Below, one piece after another: positions 61,303-64,000 of a DNA stretch of 64,000 nt; position 1 is the stretch's first letter; each line of letters begins with the position of its first letter. Made by a program: the position numbers and the translations under genes. The notes under the pieces are model-generated. The model was given only the letters and a program-made list of their open reading frames with translations, did not search any database and was not told the DNA's origin. The DNA comes from Bifidobacterium crudilactis (GTDB taxonomy: Bacteria > Actinomycetota > Actinomycetes > Actinomycetales > Bifidobacteriaceae): the NCBI RefSeq assembly GCF_000738005.1, contig NZ_JHAL01000001.1, positions 245,108 through 309,107 on the forward strand, read 5' to 3'.

Positions 61303-62604
61303 ATGCCCGGAATCGTTCTCATCGGAGCCCAGTGGGGTGACGAAGGCAAAGGCAAAGCCACGGATCTCATCGGTGACAAGGTTGATTACGTCGCCCGGTT
61401 CAATGGCGGCAACAACGCTGGTCATACGGTCGTGGTCGGTGACCAGACCTATGCGCTTCATCTGCTGCCTTCCGGTATCATCCACCCGAATGTGACGCCT
61501 GTTGTGGGCAATGGGGTCGTCGTCGATCCCGAAGCGCTGTTCTCGGAAATAGACGGGTTGGAATCACGCGGGGTGGACTGCAGTCGACTTCTCGTCAGCG
61601 AATCCGCACACATCATCACGCCGTATCATCGCACGCTCGACAAGGTGACCGAGCGCTTCCTCGGTAAACACAAGATAGGCACCACTGGTCGCGGCATAGG
61701 TCCGGCCTACGCCGACAAGGTCAATCGCGTGGGTATCCGCGTCCATGACCTGTTCAATCCGCAGCATCTGCACGACAAGGTCGAGGCCAGCCTCCACCAG
61801 AAGAACCAGATGCTCGTCAAACTGTACAATCGCAGGGCCATAGACGTCGATGCCATCGTCGATGAGCTCCTCGCAGTCGCAGGGCGTCTCAAGCCCTACG
61901 TAGCGAATACTTCGCTCGTGCTGAATTCGGCATTGGACGAAGGGAAAACCGTGCTCTTCGAAGGTGGCCAGGCGACCATGCTCGATGTGGACCACGGTAC
62001 CTATCCTTTCGTTACGTCATCGAATTGCACGGCGGGCGGAGCATGCACGGGAACGGGCGTCGGCCCGACGAAGATCAGTCGTGTCATCGGGGTTTCCAAG
62101 GCGTACATCACCCGAGTCGGGGAAGGGCCGTTCCCGACCGAGCTGAATGACGCCTCGGGAGAGTGGCTGCGCGCGCAAGGTCACGAGTTCGGCGTCACCA
62201 CGGGAAGGCCGCGTCGTTGCGGCTGGTTCGACGCCCTGGTCAACCGCTACGCGGCACAGATCAATGGTCTGACCGACATCGTGCTGACCAAGCTTGACGT
62301 ATTGACCGGTCTTGAAAGCATTCCGATATGCACGGCATATGATGTCACGCTTGCCGATGGTTCGCACGCAACCGTGCGTGATATGCCTACCGATCAGGCC
62401 GAGTTCGCTTCCGCTGTGCCTGTTTACGAGGAAATGCCCGGATGGAGCGAGGATATTTCCCAGGTGCGGTCCTTCGAAGAGTTTCCTCAGAAGACGAAGG
62501 ATTATGTCAAAAGACTCGAAGATCTGTCCACATGTCGGATTTCCGCCATCGGCACGGGCCCTGGCAGAGATCAGATCGTATCCGTTCATTCGCTGATCGA
62601 CTGA
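61303..62604 (+). CDS. purA: Adenylosuccinate synthetase
   Basis: 433 residues, the usual length. [12 protein letters not shown] is the GTP-binding P-loop; [20 protein letters not shown] and [11 protein letters not shown] are further family blocks. It converts IMP and aspartate to adenylosuccinate. ATG at 61303 has TGGAGG upstream; a terminator and a palindromic element follow. Confidence 0.97.
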   Translation: MPGIVLIGAQWGDEGKGKATDLIGDKVDYVARFNGGNNAGHTVVVGDQTYALHLLPSGIIHPNVTPVVGNGVVVDPEALFSEIDGLESRGVDCSRLLVSESAHIITPYHRTLDKVTERFLGKHKIGTTGRGIGPAYADKVNRVGIRVHDLFNPQHLHDKVEASLHQKNQMLVKLYNRRAIDVDAIVDELLAVAGRLKPYVANTSLVLNSALDEGKTVLFEGGQATMLDVDHGTYPFVTSSNCTAGGACTGTGVGPTKISRVIGVSKAYITRVGEGPFPTELNDASGEWLRAQGHEFGVTTGRPRRCGWFDALVNRYAAQINGLTDIVLTKLDVLTGLESIPICTAYDVTLADGSHATVRDMPTDQAEFASAVPVYEEMPGWSEDISQVRSFEEFPQKTKDYVKRLEDLSTCRISAIGTGPGRDQIVSVHSLID

Positions 62605-62674
62605 CGCTTTCGCACGCTCGTCCTGTCTCCCCGAGAAGGGGAGGAGCAGTCGTTGAAGAGCCCGCGATGAGAAG

Positions 62675-62703
62675 CCTCTGACACCAAGCGTGTCAGGGGT
62701 TTT
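62675..62703 (+). terminator. Rho-independent terminator of purA
   Basis: CCTCTGACAC pairs with GTGTCAGGGG (one G-U pair) around a 5-nt loop, followed by TTTT. Confidence 0.85.
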
Positions 62704-62755
62704 CGTCATTCAAGAGACTTCCGGGCTGTTTGGCGTGAAAAGGACCGCAGCATAC

Positions 62756-62826
62756 GATAACTGCACTAAAAGGACAGCTTTTCCGAGAAACTATTACCAA
62801 ATTGCTGTCCTTTTAGTGCAGTTATC
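62756..62826 (-). repeat. Dispersed palindromic element, copy 5 (inverted orientation)
   Basis: Perfect 23-bp arms (62756-62778 and 62804-62826), stems identical to copy 4. The 25-nt loop read on the minus strand (AATTTGGTAATAGTTTCTCG) aligns with the other loops. It sits between purA and the permease gene, both on the plus strand. Confidence 0.85.
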
Positions 62827-62957
62827 TCTGCCGCTCAATAGGTGACGAGTCGTTCGGCAATGTTTCCAATCGGCGTTCTCCGTAATATCCGAGAAATATT
62901 GGTGCAACCAGATAAGGACTTCCGTCTTTTAGGTTAAAGCCCATCGGAGGGAGCCAT

Positions 62958-64000
62958 ATGATTGCATATGTTTCAAAGAGGAGAGTGCTTCGCCCTGCCC
63001 TGATGTGCGTTGGGTTGGCGATTGCCCTTATGGTCTTGCTGTTTGGTGTGAACCCAGTGACCGCGAACGCCGCGGAAGCAGTCGAGACGTGTAATCCCAC
63101 AAGTGAAATCGCTTGTGTGAACGGCGTGCTGCAGGATTCGGCGAAAGCCCCTATCGCAGGTGTCGAGGTCACGCTGGGAGGGGCCGAAAGCGCGACCGCG
63201 ACAACGGACGCTTCGGGGAAATGGGCGTTTTCGGTCACTGCGGATGGCGAGTACACGGTTTCGATACCTGCGTCCGTTGTGCAAGAGCACGGTCTGAAAG
63301 CGGACACCGCAACCGTCGACGTCAAAAAAGGCGATTTCAGCAAAGCGCGGCGGGTGGTGAGATTCGACGAAGTGCAGGCGTCGTCGGAGGCTTCCTCCGG
63401 CAGCAAGGCTTCTTCGGATACCGGAAAGTCGTCGGAATCCGCATCATCGACGGCGGAGGGGCCCAGCGCCTTCTCGACCTTCATGTCTCGCTTCTGGCAG
63501 CAGTTGTTCAGTGGAGTCATTTTCGGCCTGATGCTTGGACTGATGTCGGTAGGCATGAACCTCGTCTACGGAACGACGAAGCTGAGCTCCTTCTCACACG
63601 GCGAGCAGGTGTCTCTTGGTGGTCTGATGGCGTATGTCGGCACGCAGCTGCTGCACTGGCCCCTGGTGGTTTCAGCGATATTCGCGGTGGCGGTCGGAGC
63701 GTTGACCGGTTGGATTCAGAACGAACTCGTATGGAGCCCCTTGCGGCGTAAGCGCGTCGGTCCAACGCAGCAGATGATCGTGACCATCGGTCTGTCCATG
63801 GCCTTGCAATATGTGTTCCAGTTCTTCTTCGGAGGCGATGTCAAGGGCATCACCACCACAGTCCCCAAAGGATTCCAGATAGGTCCGATCACGACCGATG
63901 CGACGACGCTCGTACTGGCAGGTATCGCGCTTGCGGTAATCATCGCCTTCACGTTGTTCCTCTACGGCACCAGACTCGGCAGGGCGACTCGTGCGGTCTC
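62958..64000 (+). CDS. LivH-type branched-chain amino acid ABC permease with extracellular N-terminal domain (partial)
   Basis: At least 347 codons; the gene runs off the window. ATG at 62958 has GGAGGGAG upstream. Residues 1-38 look like a signal sequence or anchor (ending TANAAEA). A beta-rich domain (about 45-118) with a carboxypeptidase-regulatory-like pattern (GVLQDSAKAPIAGVEVTLGG, then TDASGKWAFSV) and a Ser-rich linker follow. The LivH permease begins near residue 155 (GLMLGLMSVGMNLVYGTTKLSSFSHGE). An outside domain fused to such a permease is unusual; it could help capture substrate. Confidence 0.85.
   Translation, partial: MIAYVSKRRVLRPALMCVGLAIALMVLLFGVNPVTANAAEAVETCNPTSEIACVNGVLQDSAKAPIAGVEVTLGGAESATATTDASGKWAFSVTADGEYTVSIPASVVQEHGLKADTATVDVKKGDFSKARRVVRFDEVQASSEASSGSKASSDTGKSSESASSTAEGPSAFSTFMSRFWQQLFSGVIFGLMLGLMSVGMNLVYGTTKLSSFSHGEQVSLGGLMAYVGTQLLHWPLVVSAIFAVAVGALTGWIQNELVWSPLRRKRVGPTQQMIVTIGLSMALQYVFQFFFGGDVKGITTTVPKGFQIGPITTDATTLVLAGIALAVIIAFTLFLYGTRLGRATRAV

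Larger units (their letters stand above)
62605..62957. other. Gene-free interval between purA and the LivH-like gene
   Basis: About 350 bp holding a small hairpin (CTCCCC/GGGGAG near 62627-62643), the purA terminator, palindromic element copy 5 and the leader of the permease gene. Confidence 0.6.

Overview
This window is a piece of an actinobacterial chromosome, almost certainly a Bifidobacterium. The evidence is the moderately high GC content, the characteristic block crgA / DUF881 / class E sortase / trpG-pabA-like gene facing pknB-pknA-pbpA-rodA-pstP-fhaB-fhaA, and the presence of glgP, a class II fructose-bisphosphate aldolase, YhgE/Pip-type membrane proteins and MarR-controlled ABC exporter pairs. 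The species cannot be fixed from sequence reading alone. In actinobacteria the crgA-to-fhaA block usually lies close to the replication origin; a cluster of DnaA-box-like 9-mers at 4868-4942 fits that, although dnaA itself is not in the window.

Layout. 0-8.2 kb: an SCP-like protein, glycogen phosphorylase, a small membrane protein, a rhomboid protease, then crgA, a DUF881 protein, sortase E and a glutamine amidotransferase. 8.3-17.3 kb: a minus-strand cell-wall/division signalling operon (fhaA, fhaB, pstP, rodA, pbpA, pknA, pknB), with stop/start overlaps from pstP to pknB. 17.5-26.3 kb: an S9 peptidase, two coupled YhgE/Pip membrane proteins, an alpha/beta hydrolase and a tiny membrane protein. 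26.5-39.4 kb: two MarR + heterodimeric ABC exporter loci, enclosing a CLC chloride channel, a further MarR with a cation efflux protein, and a GlsB/YeaQ membrane protein. 39.7-47.5 kb: a membrane protein, tRNA-Leu(CAG), tgt, an HtrA protease, a ferredoxin-NADP reductase-like enzyme, HtpX and tRNA-Gly(CCC). 47.8-50.9 kb: a large surface adhesin preceded by a 12-G tract. 51-55.8 kb: a GT39/GT2 glycosylation pair and a wall polysaccharide deacetylase. 56-64 kb: a winged-helix regulator, a MerR + DMT transporter pair, MazG/LOG, an orphan response regulator, fba, purA and the start of a LivH-type permease with an extra extracellular domain.

How the genes work together. The centre of gravity is the cell envelope: Ser/Thr kinases and phosphatase, FHA readers, PBP2/RodA, sortase, HtrA, HtpX, rhomboid, adhesin, glycosyltransferases and deacetylase build, decorate and police the wall. 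The ABC pairs are likely drug or peptide exporters induced through their MarR repressors.

The most unusual non-coding signals are: (1) a family of five dispersed, nearly perfect palindromes with a conserved, oriented 25-26 nt loop and compensatory changes in the stem; (2) ten genes whose start codon sits only 6-7 nt after a -10-like TANNNT or GATAAT hexamer with no usable Shine-Dalgarno site, suggesting widespread leaderless transcription; (3) two miniature elements sharing 16-bp terminal inverted repeats; (4) the poly-G tract just upstream of the adhesin; and (5) the double palindromic operator in front of the first MarR-ABC operon. No CRISPR array, prophage or intact insertion sequence was seen.
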